A stretch of 64,000 bases of DNA from Verrucomicrobiota bacterium (lineage in GTDB: Bacteria; Verrucomicrobiota; Kiritimatiellia; SS1-B-03-39; UBA6053), in NCBI GenBank assembly GCA_020831635.1, contig JAFIGC010000002.1, positions 1 through 64,000 on the forward strand, given 5' to 3'. The notes under the pieces were generated by a model, which saw only the letters and a list, made by a program, of their open reading frames with translations, did not search any database and was not told where the DNA came from. Numbering within the stretch: the first letter of the stretch is position 1; each line of letters begins with the position of its first letter. Positions 19,555 through 29,233 of this stretch are shown piece after piece. Both the position numbers and the translations under genes were made by a program.

Positions 19555-21982
19555 TCCCGCGAAACGGCGGCTTCGAAGACTTAAATTTTCCCTGGGATTT
19601 CTCACGTTGGTCATTCTGGGGTTTCTGGCCTTGGGTCTGTTGGGTCCGCCGGGCTTTTTGGTACGCGCGGTGCTCTCCGATTTGGAAGGCCGGGGTATTC
19701 ATCTCGAAATCGATGAAATTTACTACCGACCCGTTCGTGGCATCGTGATGAAGGGCGTCGATTGGTATTCGCCCAAGGATTTGGTGACGCCCTTTTTCTC
19801 CGCGGACATCATTCACCTGCGTCCCGGCTGGCGTCGCAAGATGCGGCGTGGCATTTGGTCTGCCAAAATACGGGTAATCCGGGGAACGGTGGAAGCGGAA
19901 ACGGGTCTGTGGGCCGACGACTTTCAGACCCGGCAAATTTTCAAAGTCAAGGCATTGAACGCAAACCTTTACGTGCAGGAGGATTTGTTTCGATTGCACA
20001 ATTTCACAGGCAGAATCGGGGATGTGGTCCTGAACATGGCGGGAGAGTTTCCCCTGGGGCCCCTCGACCCGGACGCGGACGACCCGGCGGAGGAGATGGA
20101 CATGGATTGGGTGCCGGGATTTGCGCGGAATTTGGCGCAAATCACCCATAAACTCGAGGCGTTTTCCTTTTCGCCCTTGGCGGAAGCCCAAGTAAGGTTC
20201 CAGCCCTCCGAAACCCCCGGGCACCGCGTCAATGCCAACTTGGAAATGGATTTCAGTGGGGTGGGCATTCACCGCGGATTGTCGTTTTCCCGTCTCCGCG
20301 TGAAGAGCAACTATGACCGGGATGTATTGCGCGTGACCGGATTCGAGTTGATCGACCCCGAGGGGCTGGGGTTGCGGGTGGATGCCCGAATTGATTTTGA
20401 GATGAAAACCGCAAGGATGCGTTTGCGCAACAACTTGTCCCGCAACGCCATCGAACACCTTTCTCCGGTCCCCCTGAGCCGGATGCTTGAAAACCTTTCC
20501 GTCCGCGTGGAAGGACGTTGCCATGTCGACCTCACTTTCGGTCCCTCTTCTTTCGAACGTTTTGGGCAAGAACTCCACGGAACCCTCGACGTTTCCGAAG
20601 CCTATTACCGGGACGCCTATTTTCCAGAGCTGACGTTGCATCTGTCATACCGAAATGAAATTCTCGCATTGAAGGACATTCAGGCGGAAGTGGGGCATCA
20701 TCGCTTTCGCGGTCCGCTTTCCGGTTTCGTTACGTATGACATGAACAACGGCGCGATGGAAATGGAGTACCAGAGCGCTTTCAACCCGATTGCGGTCATT
20801 TCGTTGATCGAGGACGAGACCGCGGAACAGATGGTTCGTGAATGGGAATTTTCGGGTCCGCCTCCCCAACTCACCTTCACGTTGGCGCGTGAAAACAGGC
20901 AACGGCCCTTGCAACTGAACATGGAACTCATGGCCGAAGAAGTGGTCAGCCGCGGCACCTATTTCGAATCGGTCAGGGCAAAGCTTGAAATGGAGAACAA
21001 GCAGTTGCGCTTAACGGAGTTCCATGCCTCCAGGGGGGAAGAAGTTTTGGAAGGATGGTTGAACGTGGACCTGAACGAGGATCTTTACGAAATGGATGTG
21101 ACCTCCACGATTCGCATTCATGATTTGGCGCCGCTGGTTGGGCCCGAAGCCATGGAATTGGTTCGTCCCTATCGCATTCGGGGGGAAACCTGGATCAAAA
21201 TCGCCGGGGTTTTCGATGGAAAAGACGGTTTGCGGCACGACTTGCAAGGCAAAACCACATTGCGCGGGGCTTCGAGGGCTTGGCTGGGGTTTGAAGAAGT
21301 CTCCCTTTCTTTTCATTTGGAGGGCACCACGCTGAAAATTCCCGACATTCACGGAACGTTGAGGGAAGGACAGGCGACGGGCAGCCTCGTGGTCAACGAC
21401 ACCCACAAACCGGAGTCGGCCAATTTCAAACTGAATTTGTCCGGAGAGAAGATTGATTTGTTTGAAATGGTCACCGCGGCCACGGACACCACGGAAACGC
21501 CCTACAGCGGAACGTTGTCCTTCGACCTGCTTTTGGAGGGGCTGATGCAGGATCCGCCCGGGAAATCCCGTTTCGATGCCTACAAGGGGACCGGAAATCT
21601 GAAAATCGAAGAAGGCGAATTGTTCCGCATCCCGCTTTTGTTGGGGTTGAGTCGGATTCTGAGCAAAGTCGTGCGGGGCTTTGGGTATGCGTCGCAAACC
21701 GATTTCAGCGCCGACGTGAAAATTGCCGACGGACAAATCAAATCCGACAACTTGTTTTTGCGAGGGAACCTCATGTCCATCGAAGGGGACGGGCACATTG
21801 CCTTTGACCGCATCATCCGCGCCAACATGCGGGTGCAGTTGTTGAACGAAGGCATTTTGTCGGACGCCCTCAAGGTCGTGCTATGGCCTTTGCGCAAATT
21901 GATTGAAATTCGCCTGACCGGAACCTTGGATGAACCGGATTGGGAACCCCGCAACCTCCCCAAGGAGATATTTGGAAGATGA
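19526..21982 (+). CDS. AsmA-like membrane-anchored protein
   Basis: N-terminal TM; C-terminal AsmA-like pattern SADVKIADGQIKSDNLFLRGNLMSIEGDGHIAFD. Confidence 0.7.
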   Translation: MKRRTRKISNPAKRRLRRLKFSLGFLTLVILGFLALGLLGPPGFLVRAVLSDLEGRGIHLEIDEIYYRPVRGIVMKGVDWYSPKDLVTPFFSADIIHLRPGWRRKMRRGIWSAKIRVIRGTVEAETGLWADDFQTRQIFKVKALNANLYVQEDLFRLHNFTGRIGDVVLNMAGEFPLGPLDPDADDPAEEMDMDWVPGFARNLAQITHKLEAFSFSPLAEAQVRFQPSETPGHRVNANLEMDFSGVGIHRGLSFSRLRVKSNYDRDVLRVTGFELIDPEGLGLRVDARIDFEMKTARMRLRNNLSRNAIEHLSPVPLSRMLENLSVRVEGRCHVDLTFGPSSFERFGQELHGTLDVSEAYYRDAYFPELTLHLSYRNEILALKDIQAEVGHHRFRGPLSGFVTYDMNNGAMEMEYQSAFNPIAVISLIEDETAEQMVREWEFSGPPPQLTFTLARENRQRPLQLNMELMAEEVVSRGTYFESVRAKLEMENKQLRLTEFHASRGEEVLEGWLNVDLNEDLYEMDVTSTIRIHDLAPLVGPEAMELVRPYRIRGETWIKIAGVFDGKDGLRHDLQGKTTLRGASRAWLGFEEVSLSFHLEGTTLKIPDIHGTLREGQATGSLVVNDTHKPESANFKLNLSGEKIDLFEMVTAATDTTETPYSGTLSFDLLLEGLMQDPPGKSRFDAYKGTGNLKIEEGELFRIPLLLGLSRILSKVVRGFGYASQTDFSADVKIADGQIKSDNLFLRGNLMSIEGDGHIAFDRIIRANMRVQLLNEGILSDALKVVLWPLRKLIEIRLTGTLDEPDWEPRNLPKEIFGR

Positions 21983-22866
21983 GTGAAGCCGAAACGTTAT
22001 GGATTCTCGCCGTGCCCACGCGCACACCCGTTGAACGGGAACAACTCATGGATCGCATTACCGAGATCTGTGACGCCTTGCCCGTGGAGTTGGAATCCCC
22101 CGGACAGGTGGTGATCTGGTTGGAGGCCTATTTTGAGGTCGAAATGAACGCCAAGGTCGCCCAGCGGCTATTGCAAACGGAATTTCCCGATGCGGAGTTT
22201 TCCGTGCGGATTTGTCCGGGCAAAGATTGGACCACCTTTTGGCGGCATCATTTCCAAGCCCGCGCCATCGGCAAACGCCTGCACATCGTTCCGGAATGGA
22301 TGCGGGACGAAGTGGTCGCCGAACCGGGACGGGAAGTGGTGTTGGTCAATCCCGGGTTGAGCTTTGGGACCGGGGACCATTTTACCACGCGGTATTGCCT
22401 GGAAATGCTCGACCGGCTGGTGGCGGAGGGACGGCAACCCGAGGCCATGTTTGACGCCGGCTGTGGCAGCGCCATCATCAGCATTGCGGCCCGAAAATTG
22501 GGCTGGACGAACATCCTGGCGGTGGACCACGATCCCGTCGCCCTCAACCAGGCGAAAGAAAACCTGGAACTCAACGGCATCCAAGATGGAATCGATTTAC
22601 AGGTGATGGATTTGACCCGCGAATGGCCCCCGACCACCTTCCCGGTGGTTTTTGCCAATTTATACGGGGGCCTGTTAATGGAACTGGCGCCGCGGTTGTT
22701 GTCCGTCTGCTCGGGGACCCTGATCCTTTCCGGCATCCGAGCGATCGAGTCCGAGGCGGTTTCCACGGTATTTGCCCAATTGGGTGCCGTTGAACGCGCC
22801 TCGGACGCCGACCACGAATGGTGCGGGCTTTGGTTGGAAACGGGTGTTTCTACCAATCCACGCTGA
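21979..22866 (+). CDS. prmA: ribosomal protein L11 methyltransferase
   Basis: NPGLSFGTGDHFTTRYCLEML, FDAGCGSAIISIAARKLG, FPVVFANLYGGLLMELAPRLL. Confidence 0.85.
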   Translation: MSEAETLWILAVPTRTPVEREQLMDRITEICDALPVELESPGQVVIWLEAYFEVEMNAKVAQRLLQTEFPDAEFSVRICPGKDWTTFWRHHFQARAIGKRLHIVPEWMRDEVVAEPGREVVLVNPGLSFGTGDHFTTRYCLEMLDRLVAEGRQPEAMFDAGCGSAIISIAARKLGWTNILAVDHDPVALNQAKENLELNGIQDGIDLQVMDLTREWPPTTFPVVFANLYGGLLMELAPRLLSVCSGTLILSGIRAIESEAVSTVFAQLGAVERASDADHEWCGLWLETGVSTNPR

Positions 22867-24655
22867 CGGAAGCGGAGAAGCGCCGCTCGGCGTAGGTGTT
22901 CTGCCCGGCAAATACCTGGAAGTCGTCGTCAAACAGGTTGCTGCCGGTAAGGCTGAACTGCACGTTTTCCATGTTTTCCGGACGGTAATGCACGGCCAGC
23001 GCCGTCAACCATTGGCTGTCACTTCCTTCACGAAGTTCGTTTTTGGATTGGTTGAGCCAAGATTGGGCGGCTTCGACCCGCAGGAGGTCGGACGCGCGCC
23101 AGTCGAGTTGCACGGTGAGGATTTGCTCGGCATAGTCGAGGGCGTAGCGGCTGGCATAGGGTTCGTTGTCGCCTTCTTTGTCCTGAAGCACCAAGTTGCC
23201 GGTCACATCCAGATTGGGGAGTACCGTTTGGCGGACCAACAGTTCCACGCCCATGGTTTCCACCTTGCCGATGTTTTCGGCTTCAAATCGCGTGGATTGG
23301 GGACTGGCGCGAATCCAGTCCACGGTGTTTTTGCTGGTGTTGTGGAACAAGGCCGCGGAGGCAAACGTGTCTTGGTTGGGTTGCCAGTTGACGCCGATTT
23401 CGAAGTTTTCCCGGGTTTCCGTTTCCAAGCCGCTGTTGCCCAAGCTGCCCGGCGATTCGTAATTCAATTCGGTATAGCTCGGTTGCCGCACGGATTCGTT
23501 GTACTCCGCATAGACGAAAAGGGTGGGGTTGACGGTAAATTCAATGCGGGCCAAGGGCAGAATTTCGTCATCGAAATCTTCGAAAATCTCGGCCCGGATT
23601 CCCGCGTACACCCGCACGCCATCGGTGAGCAGTGCGTCTGGAAGCAAGGTGCCGGAAATGCGATAGCGATCGAAATTGCCCAGGTTGCTGCTTGAAATTT
23701 CCTCTTGTTCCACCGCGCCGCGAATGGTGACGCCAAAATCTTGGGCGAAGGGATGGCGATATCCACTTTGAATCATGCGGATGTCGCTTTTGTGTTGGTT
23801 GCGGAACTCGCCGGTGGGCAAGTCGAGGCGATAATCATCCTTGAATTCGCGGACTGAAAGTCCGATGTCAAAGGGACGTTCGGGATCAAAGGTGCGCCAA
23901 AGGGCGATCGCGTGCATGTCTTCGGTCTTTTCCTCGGAACGGAAATCGGGGTTCACCCCGTAATATCCGGTGGTGCCGAAGGTTTTTTCTTGGAAGCCAA
24001 ACCAAACGTCTGCCTGTCCCAAAGGCGAGTGGTATTGCAGTTGGCCGCCGGCACGAATGGATTCCACGTCATTGCCGAGGTTGTCCACGTTGGGCAGATC
24101 CGAAAAACCGCCGAACACGCCCATGCCGAAAGTGCCCTGATGCAAGGTTTCTTCGGTATGCTGGAACCCGCCCTGGACTTGAAAGCCGCCCTCCTGATCC
24201 ACACCCGCGGACGTGACCCGTCGGGGAGCCTTGATGGGCAAAGGATACAGGGCCACGGTGCCGGCCAGGTGACCTTCGCCATAAGCCATTTGTCCCACGC
24301 CCGTACGCACCACGGGGGCGCTGAGCCACCAGGCGGGGAAACTCAAGTCCGCATGGAAGTGCTCGGTCTGGGGGTTGCGAAGGGCCAATCCGCCCAAACT
24401 CAATCCGGCCCCCGAGAAACTGGACCCACGAATGCTGAGGTCGGCGGATCCGCCGGGAATGCCCTGGGGAATGACCCGAACGCCGGGCGTGTTGGCCAAA
24501 TAGGCGGCCACGCTGGTGTCCAGTCCCGTGATTTGTGAGGAAGCCAATGGACTGTCTTGGACCAAGAGGGGGCTCAACTCGGTTTCCGCGTGAAGGGTGG
24601 TGAAAGCGAAAAGCGATACTGCCGTGAATGTTTGGAGTTTTGTGTGTATTTTCAT
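22850..24655 (-). CDS. TonB-dependent outer membrane receptor (BtuB-like)
   Basis: Signal peptide, plug (YLANTPGVRVIPQGIPGGSADLSIRGSSFSGAGLSLGGLALRNPQTEHFHADLSFP), beta-barrel ending FSASVSVDW. Confidence 0.85.
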   Translation of the reverse strand: MKIHTKLQTFTAVSLFAFTTLHAETELSPLLVQDSPLASSQITGLDTSVAAYLANTPGVRVIPQGIPGGSADLSIRGSSFSGAGLSLGGLALRNPQTEHFHADLSFPAWWLSAPVVRTGVGQMAYGEGHLAGTVALYPLPIKAPRRVTSAGVDQEGGFQVQGGFQHTEETLHQGTFGMGVFGGFSDLPNVDNLGNDVESIRAGGQLQYHSPLGQADVWFGFQEKTFGTTGYYGVNPDFRSEEKTEDMHAIALWRTFDPERPFDIGLSVREFKDDYRLDLPTGEFRNQHKSDIRMIQSGYRHPFAQDFGVTIRGAVEQEEISSSNLGNFDRYRISGTLLPDALLTDGVRVYAGIRAEIFEDFDDEILPLARIEFTVNPTLFVYAEYNESVRQPSYTELNYESPGSLGNSGLETETRENFEIGVNWQPNQDTFASAALFHNTSKNTVDWIRASPQSTRFEAENIGKVETMGVELLVRQTVLPNLDVTGNLVLQDKEGDNEPYASRYALDYAEQILTVQLDWRASDLLRVEAAQSWLNQSKNELREGSDSQWLTALAVHYRPENMENVQFSLTGSNLFDDDFQVFAGQNTYAERRFSASVSVDW

Positions 24656-24743
24656 TGTAAACCTGATTGAAGGATTGAGTTTCCATTAGTAATGAAGTAT
24701 TGTAAGATTTCAAACACAATATGCGATCAAATCAAGAAATCAC

Positions 24744-25724
24744 ATGCCACACAAAATCAAACAATATATCCTGCAAACATTGCGGGCCTCCGAAGGAACC
24801 TGGGTCTCGAGTGAAGCCCTGCGGCAGCCGTTTGATATTTCCAGGGCGGCCATTTCCAAGCAGGTGCGGGGATTGCGGGAGAAGGGCTATCGGATTGAGA
24901 GCAGCCCCCGCAAAGGATACCGTTTGTTTGGGCGCGCGGATGTGCTTGCACCGGAATCCCTGTACTTGCACCTGGAAGGCACGCGCTTTGCCAAGGGAAC
25001 CATCAAGGTTTCCGAGGTGACCCAATCGACCAATGACGATGCCAAACAATTGGCCTTGGAGGGCTGCGCCGAAGGCAGTCTGGTGCTCGCGGACATTCAG
25101 GTGGCGGGCCGGGGACGGCGTGGCCGGGTCTGGTTTGGCAATCAGGGCGATTCGCTGTTGTTCTCCATGGTCCTGCGCCCGCCGCTGGAACCCATGCGTT
25201 GCGGGCTGTTGCCGCTCTTGGTCGCGGTGGCGGTTCGGGAAGCCTTGGATAAGCTGGGCGTCAAGGGCGTGGGCATCAAATGGCCAAATGATCTCTTGGT
25301 GGATGGACGGAAAATCGGCGGGATTCTTTGTGAAATCAGCACCGACTTTGATCGGGTCGAATACGCGGTGGTCGGCGTGGGGCTCAATGTCAACAATGAG
25401 GCGGATTCCTTTCCGGACGAGCTGTCCGAAACCGCGTGTTCATTGAAAATGGCCACGGGGGAGACTTGGAGCCGGTTGGACATCCTCACGGAAATCCTCA
25501 GGAAAATGGATCAAATGCTCCGGCAGGCATGGAGCGGAAATTTCCGAAACATCCTCGAGGATTGGCGACGATCAACCCTGACCTCGGGAAATCGGGTGAC
25601 CACAACCTTGCCCAACGGCAGTAAAATCCAGGGGACCGCTTTGGATATCGATGATTCCGGGGCACTGCTCCTGAAAGACGATCACGGCAAAATCCACCTG
25701 TTGACGAGCGGGGAAATCAGTTGA
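24744..25724 (+). CDS. birA: bifunctional biotin-[acetyl-CoA-carboxylase] ligase / biotin operon repressor
   Basis: N-terminal winged HTH (VSSEALRQPFDISRAAISKQVRGLREKGYRI); ligase motifs QVAGRGRRGRVW, GIKWPNDLLVDGRKIGGILCE. Confidence 0.93.
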   Translation: MPHKIKQYILQTLRASEGTWVSSEALRQPFDISRAAISKQVRGLREKGYRIESSPRKGYRLFGRADVLAPESLYLHLEGTRFAKGTIKVSEVTQSTNDDAKQLALEGCAEGSLVLADIQVAGRGRRGRVWFGNQGDSLLFSMVLRPPLEPMRCGLLPLLVAVAVREALDKLGVKGVGIKWPNDLLVDGRKIGGILCEISTDFDRVEYAVVGVGLNVNNEADSFPDELSETACSLKMATGETWSRLDILTEILRKMDQMLRQAWSGNFRNILEDWRRSTLTSGNRVTTTLPNGSKIQGTALDIDDSGALLLKDDHGKIHLLTSGEIS

Positions 25725-26553
25725 CGCGGGTCATCAAGTCCAAGGCCAAATTGCGGGAGGGCAGGGGCAGATCCAAATGCCAGGCCGAAAAACGATCCAG
25801 ATGCGCGGCAATTTCCTGGACTTGAACCGGCATGAGGCGAAGCCGTTGCAGTTCTAACGGCGAGCGAATTTCCAACAGGCGACGCATCAAGGCCAAAACG
25901 CCACCACTGATCCGCCCGCCCTTGTCCGACCTTTGCGCTGAGCCGGGGGGTGAAGTCGGGGCCAGGTTCGGCACGACGCGACCTTCTTCGTATGCAAAGT
26001 GGGCTTCACCGGGTTTTCCCGCGGACAAATCGGGAGCCAGGCCCAGTTCGCGGAGCAACTGAAGTTCATACCAAAACAGGAGCGCGGGTGTGTTTTCTCC
26101 TTCCGCCAGGCAATCGAGGACCTGGCTGGTCAGGTCAAAAAGTGGCGGGGAGGCCGCAAGGGGAGGTGACACGCGATACAACAGGTCGGCGATGTGGGAG
26201 GCGGCGGCGCAACCGCGCCAGTTTTGCCGGAGTCCCCCCCGCCTTTTCAGCGGCGCGCACTCTTTGAACACGTGCAGATCATCGCTGGACCTCCGATAAA
26301 ACAGCAATTCGCAGGTATAAAAATGATCGTACTGTCCCAGCGTCCAACTTTTGGGCCGCTGGGCCCCTTTGATCAAGGTGGAAAGGCGGCCGTGATGGCG
26401 GGTGAACCAGACCACGACCCGGGAGGAGTCGGTAACGGGAAACCATTTGAGCGTCAGGGCCAAGTCGCGGGCGATGCGGTCATCGACGCATGGGGCCTGC
26501 GCGGAAGTCCGTGGTGGAACGGGCGGTTGCATCGAAGTTGGCGTGACGCTCAC
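25717..26553 (-). CDS. recO: DNA repair protein RecO
   Basis: OB-fold start (ALTLKWFPVTDSSRVVVWFTRHHGRLSTLIKGAQRPKS) and RecO-like helical domain. Confidence 0.75.
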   Translation of the reverse strand: MSVTPTSMQPPVPPRTSAQAPCVDDRIARDLALTLKWFPVTDSSRVVVWFTRHHGRLSTLIKGAQRPKSWTLGQYDHFYTCELLFYRRSSDDLHVFKECAPLKRRGGLRQNWRGCAAASHIADLLYRVSPPLAASPPLFDLTSQVLDCLAEGENTPALLFWYELQLLRELGLAPDLSAGKPGEAHFAYEEGRVVPNLAPTSPPGSAQRSDKGGRISGGVLALMRRLLEIRSPLELQRLRLMPVQVQEIAAHLDRFSAWHLDLPLPSRNLALDLMTRVN

Positions 26554-27326
26554 GGATGGTCTTCACCCTCCGCATCCGTGAGATTCAGGTTGGCGGGACC
26601 TTCCGGTTTCGGGCGGAGATGAAACTTGTGTTTGCTGTCGATCATGGCCTCGAGTTTTTCCAGCAGCGAGGGCACGCGGCCTTCCGAGGGGTCCTCGGGC
26701 CCGGCGGCACCGGCGGAAACAATCAGCCGCATCGCCTCGGTCACGGAAAGGTCCAAACGACGGGTTTTCGCCTTCGGGACCAAGAGCATGAACCCCGAAG
26801 TGGGGTTCGGAGTGGTGGGCAAAAAGACATACACGTGGGGCTCCGTTTCCGCGCCTTGGCAACAGGCTTGGAATTTGAGCGGGACTTGGGCGCTGACAAA
26901 GGCAAGCGCATGCGTCCCCGGCAGGGGGTATTCGATCAGCACCACTTCCCGGAACATGGTTTCCTTTTGGGAGACGATGGATTCACTGACCGTGCGCACA
27001 AACATGTACACCCGATTGATGAAGGGCACCTTTTCCATGATTTTATCGAGGACGCTGTAAACCCGCCGTCCCAGGAAATTGCGGAAAATGAGCCCCACCA
27101 AAAACAGCAGGCTGAGCACCACCGCCAAGCTCACCAGCGCCTTCACGGCGGTGATTTCCCGTCCGGGGATGCGTTCGATCACCGGACTGACCAGCCATTG
27201 GCTGATCTTGGAGTTGGTGAGCATGCTGACGAGCACCAGGATCACCCACATGGTCACGGCCACCGGCGTGACCAAGACCCCGCCAATTAAAATGTGGGTA
27301 CGGATGGAACGGAGAAGCGATTTCAT
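26550..27326 (-). CDS. DUF502 family membrane protein
   Basis: GVLVTPVAVTMWVILVLV, KIMEKVPFINRVYMFVRTVSESIVSQ, VFLPTTPNPTSGFMLLVP. Confidence 0.85.
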   Translation of the reverse strand: MKSLLRSIRTHILIGGVLVTPVAVTMWVILVLVSMLTNSKISQWLVSPVIERIPGREITAVKALVSLAVVLSLLFLVGLIFRNFLGRRVYSVLDKIMEKVPFINRVYMFVRTVSESIVSQKETMFREVVLIEYPLPGTHALAFVSAQVPLKFQACCQGAETEPHVYVFLPTTPNPTSGFMLLVPKAKTRRLDLSVTEAMRLIVSAGAAGPEDPSEGRVPSLLEKLEAMIDSKHKFHLRPKPEGPANLNLTDAEGEDHP

Positions 27327-27375
27327 GGGGTGGGGGGCATCCGGATTTCGTTCATGAAAGGGCTGGCATTGGAAT

Positions 27376-28641
27376 TCATCGGGGGGCGGTCACAAACTCG
27401 GCGAAGCGGCCATAAGAAGATGTAACGCCCCGGGAACTTTCGTGGCTGGCTTTCAAGTAAGCCATGGCCAGTCTACCGTTCCAATTCACTTGGGGCAAGG
27501 CCGGACTCCCGGTGTCGATTTGCCCGAGGTGAATGGGATACACTTCCCAATTGTTGAGCAATCCGGTGATGTCTCCCCTGATTTTATTGATTTCATTTCC
27601 ATCTTTATAGACGGTCAATTCCCCGCTGCGATAGGTGACCATCCAATGTTCCATGCGACCGCCGTCGACCCTGCCCAAGGAAACGCGGTGATATTTCTCA
27701 TTTTCAGGTGGACGGGTGGTCCGCAAATAGAGGAAAAGATTTTGAGCCTCGTGCGTGACGATGAGGTTCGCATTTTCCCGTCTATCCCCGAACAACAACA
27801 ATCCGGAGGGCGCGTTTATCTCCGGGCGGCCTTGTCGGGCGCTGCTCGTGTGAAATCCGAATTCCAAGGTGAACATCTGGTTTTGTTTGGCTTGATAGAC
27901 CATGGCCTCGGTGGCCTCCGCCGGTACCGTCAATCGTCCCGAACGCAAAAGAAAATCCCGTTCCCGAATTTCCACGCGCCCTTCCTCCTTGAAAACAAAG
28001 GGAATTTGGGGCCTGCGGGCGTTGATCCCCGGGGTGGCGCCCAAAACGCGCGGCTCGATGCTCACGGGGTAGGTGTTGGGGTCGGAGGGCGTTCCCAATT
28101 CGCGCGCGTCGCGGGCGGGCGTTTGCTCCTCTTCGCCCAAAGAGGCCCGCAATCGTCTGCGGAGTTCCAGAATCTCCCTGGCGGTAGCAAAATCACCGGC
28201 CCGGGTCAGGTTGCGCATCACCGGCTCCAAGCGGTCCACGAACATGCGGTTGAGATCATCCAATTTCTTTTGGGATTGTTCGCGGATTTCGCTCCGTCGG
28301 GTCTGTAAATCTTCAAGGCGTTCTTTTAACTTGTTCGGATGATCCTCGCGAGGCGCGGGGAATTCCGGTCTTTCCAAGAGACCTTCGCGCAATTGGCGGA
28401 TCAACACCACGCCGTCTAAATCGCCGCCCTCGCGAAATTCCTGCTCCAATCGCACCAAAGAAACGATGAAACGGTTGAGAATCTCGGACTCCTCCGTGCG
28501 GAGTTCCCGCTGGATTTCCTCCACGCGTTCCGTGTAAATGGTCTGCATGCGGCTGTAATCGGACTGTAGCGCGGAGAGGTCCCCGGCCACGAAGGGCAGG
28601 GCAACGGCATGCAAGAGAAACAAAGCTAATCTGGTTTTCAT
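27376..28641 (-). CDS. secreted coiled-coil protein with C-terminal LamG-like region, function unknown
   Basis: Signal peptide; long charged helical region; C-terminal jelly-roll-like segment. Confidence 0.6.
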   Translation of the reverse strand: MKTRLALFLLHAVALPFVAGDLSALQSDYSRMQTIYTERVEEIQRELRTEESEILNRFIVSLVRLEQEFREGGDLDGVVLIRQLREGLLERPEFPAPREDHPNKLKERLEDLQTRRSEIREQSQKKLDDLNRMFVDRLEPVMRNLTRAGDFATAREILELRRRLRASLGEEEQTPARDARELGTPSDPNTYPVSIEPRVLGATPGINARRPQIPFVFKEEGRVEIRERDFLLRSGRLTVPAEATEAMVYQAKQNQMFTLEFGFHTSSARQGRPEINAPSGLLLFGDRRENANLIVTHEAQNLFLYLRTTRPPENEKYHRVSLGRVDGGRMEHWMVTYRSGELTVYKDGNEINKIRGDITGLLNNWEVYPIHLGQIDTGSPALPQVNWNGRLAMAYLKASHESSRGVTSSYGRFAEFVTAPR

Positions 28642-28646
28642 ATGTT

Positions 28647-28692
28647 TTCCGAGGTTCGGAAGGTTTTGGGTCGGGGCTTCCGAGCCTCGGAA
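28647..28692. repeat. Double-palindrome element copy B (TTCCGAGGTTCGGAA - 16 bp - TTCCGAGCCTCGGAA)
   Basis: Same 15-16-15 layout as copies A and C; lies immediately 5' of the 27376..28641 start codon. Confidence 0.9.
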
Positions 28693-28705
28693 GCCGCTTT
28701 TGCGG

Positions 28706-29233
28706 TCAATCCGGCCAGGCTTCGGTCACCGCCGACACCAAGTGTCGGGCAAGATCCCGGGCCGCGTCCGGCAGGGCGGTTCGTTTGGAAGCGGTCAGAT
28801 CGCCCTGTAGGAAAAACGTGGAACGCCCCTCGACGTTACCGCTGCGAACCATCACCACCCCGTCGCTGCCGCGCACAAGCGTGGTGTTGGCCCGAATGGT
28901 CAAGCGGTATTCATCGGGGCGGGTACGATTTTCGGCTTCAAATCGGAGGGGTTCCAAGCGAAAATCGGTGATTTCCAAATACATTTGGCTGTCCGCTTGG
29001 TCTTCGCCCACCACCCGCAAGGACCCGTCGCGTTGCAATTGGGCCAGCACCGCGTTGGTCACATCGGTTTCCAGCAGGGGTTCTTCGGTGTTATTGCGGG
29101 CAATGTGGACATACACGGTACGAATGCCGGGCGGCAATTGGCTGCCCAGCCGATATCCGGCGCAACCGCCGGGGATCACGACGCAAGCGACCATGATCGT
29201 GAAGAGTCGTAAACATTTCCTCAATTTATTCAT
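28706..29233 (-). CDS. LptE-like lipoprotein
   Basis: Lipobox-like VIPGGCAGYRLGSQLPPGIRTVYV; TDVTNAVLAQLQRDGSLRVV typical of LptE-like proteins. Confidence 0.7.
   Translation of the reverse strand: MNKLRKCLRLFTIMVACVVIPGGCAGYRLGSQLPPGIRTVYVHIARNNTEEPLLETDVTNAVLAQLQRDGSLRVVGEDQADSQMYLEITDFRLEPLRFEAENRTRPDEYRLTIRANTTLVRGSDGVVMVRSGNVEGRSTFFLQGDLTASKRTALPDAARDLARHLVSAVTEAWPD

Noticed and set aside
24656-24743. Cobalamin riboswitch upstream of the BtuB-like receptor
   Set aside because: The intergenic space is only 88 bp and shows no B12-box-like sequence.
25717-25724. 8-bp convergent overlap of birA and recO stops (similarly prmA and the TonB receptor, 22850-22866)
   Set aside because: Common in compact bacterial genomes; no further signal of antisense regulation.
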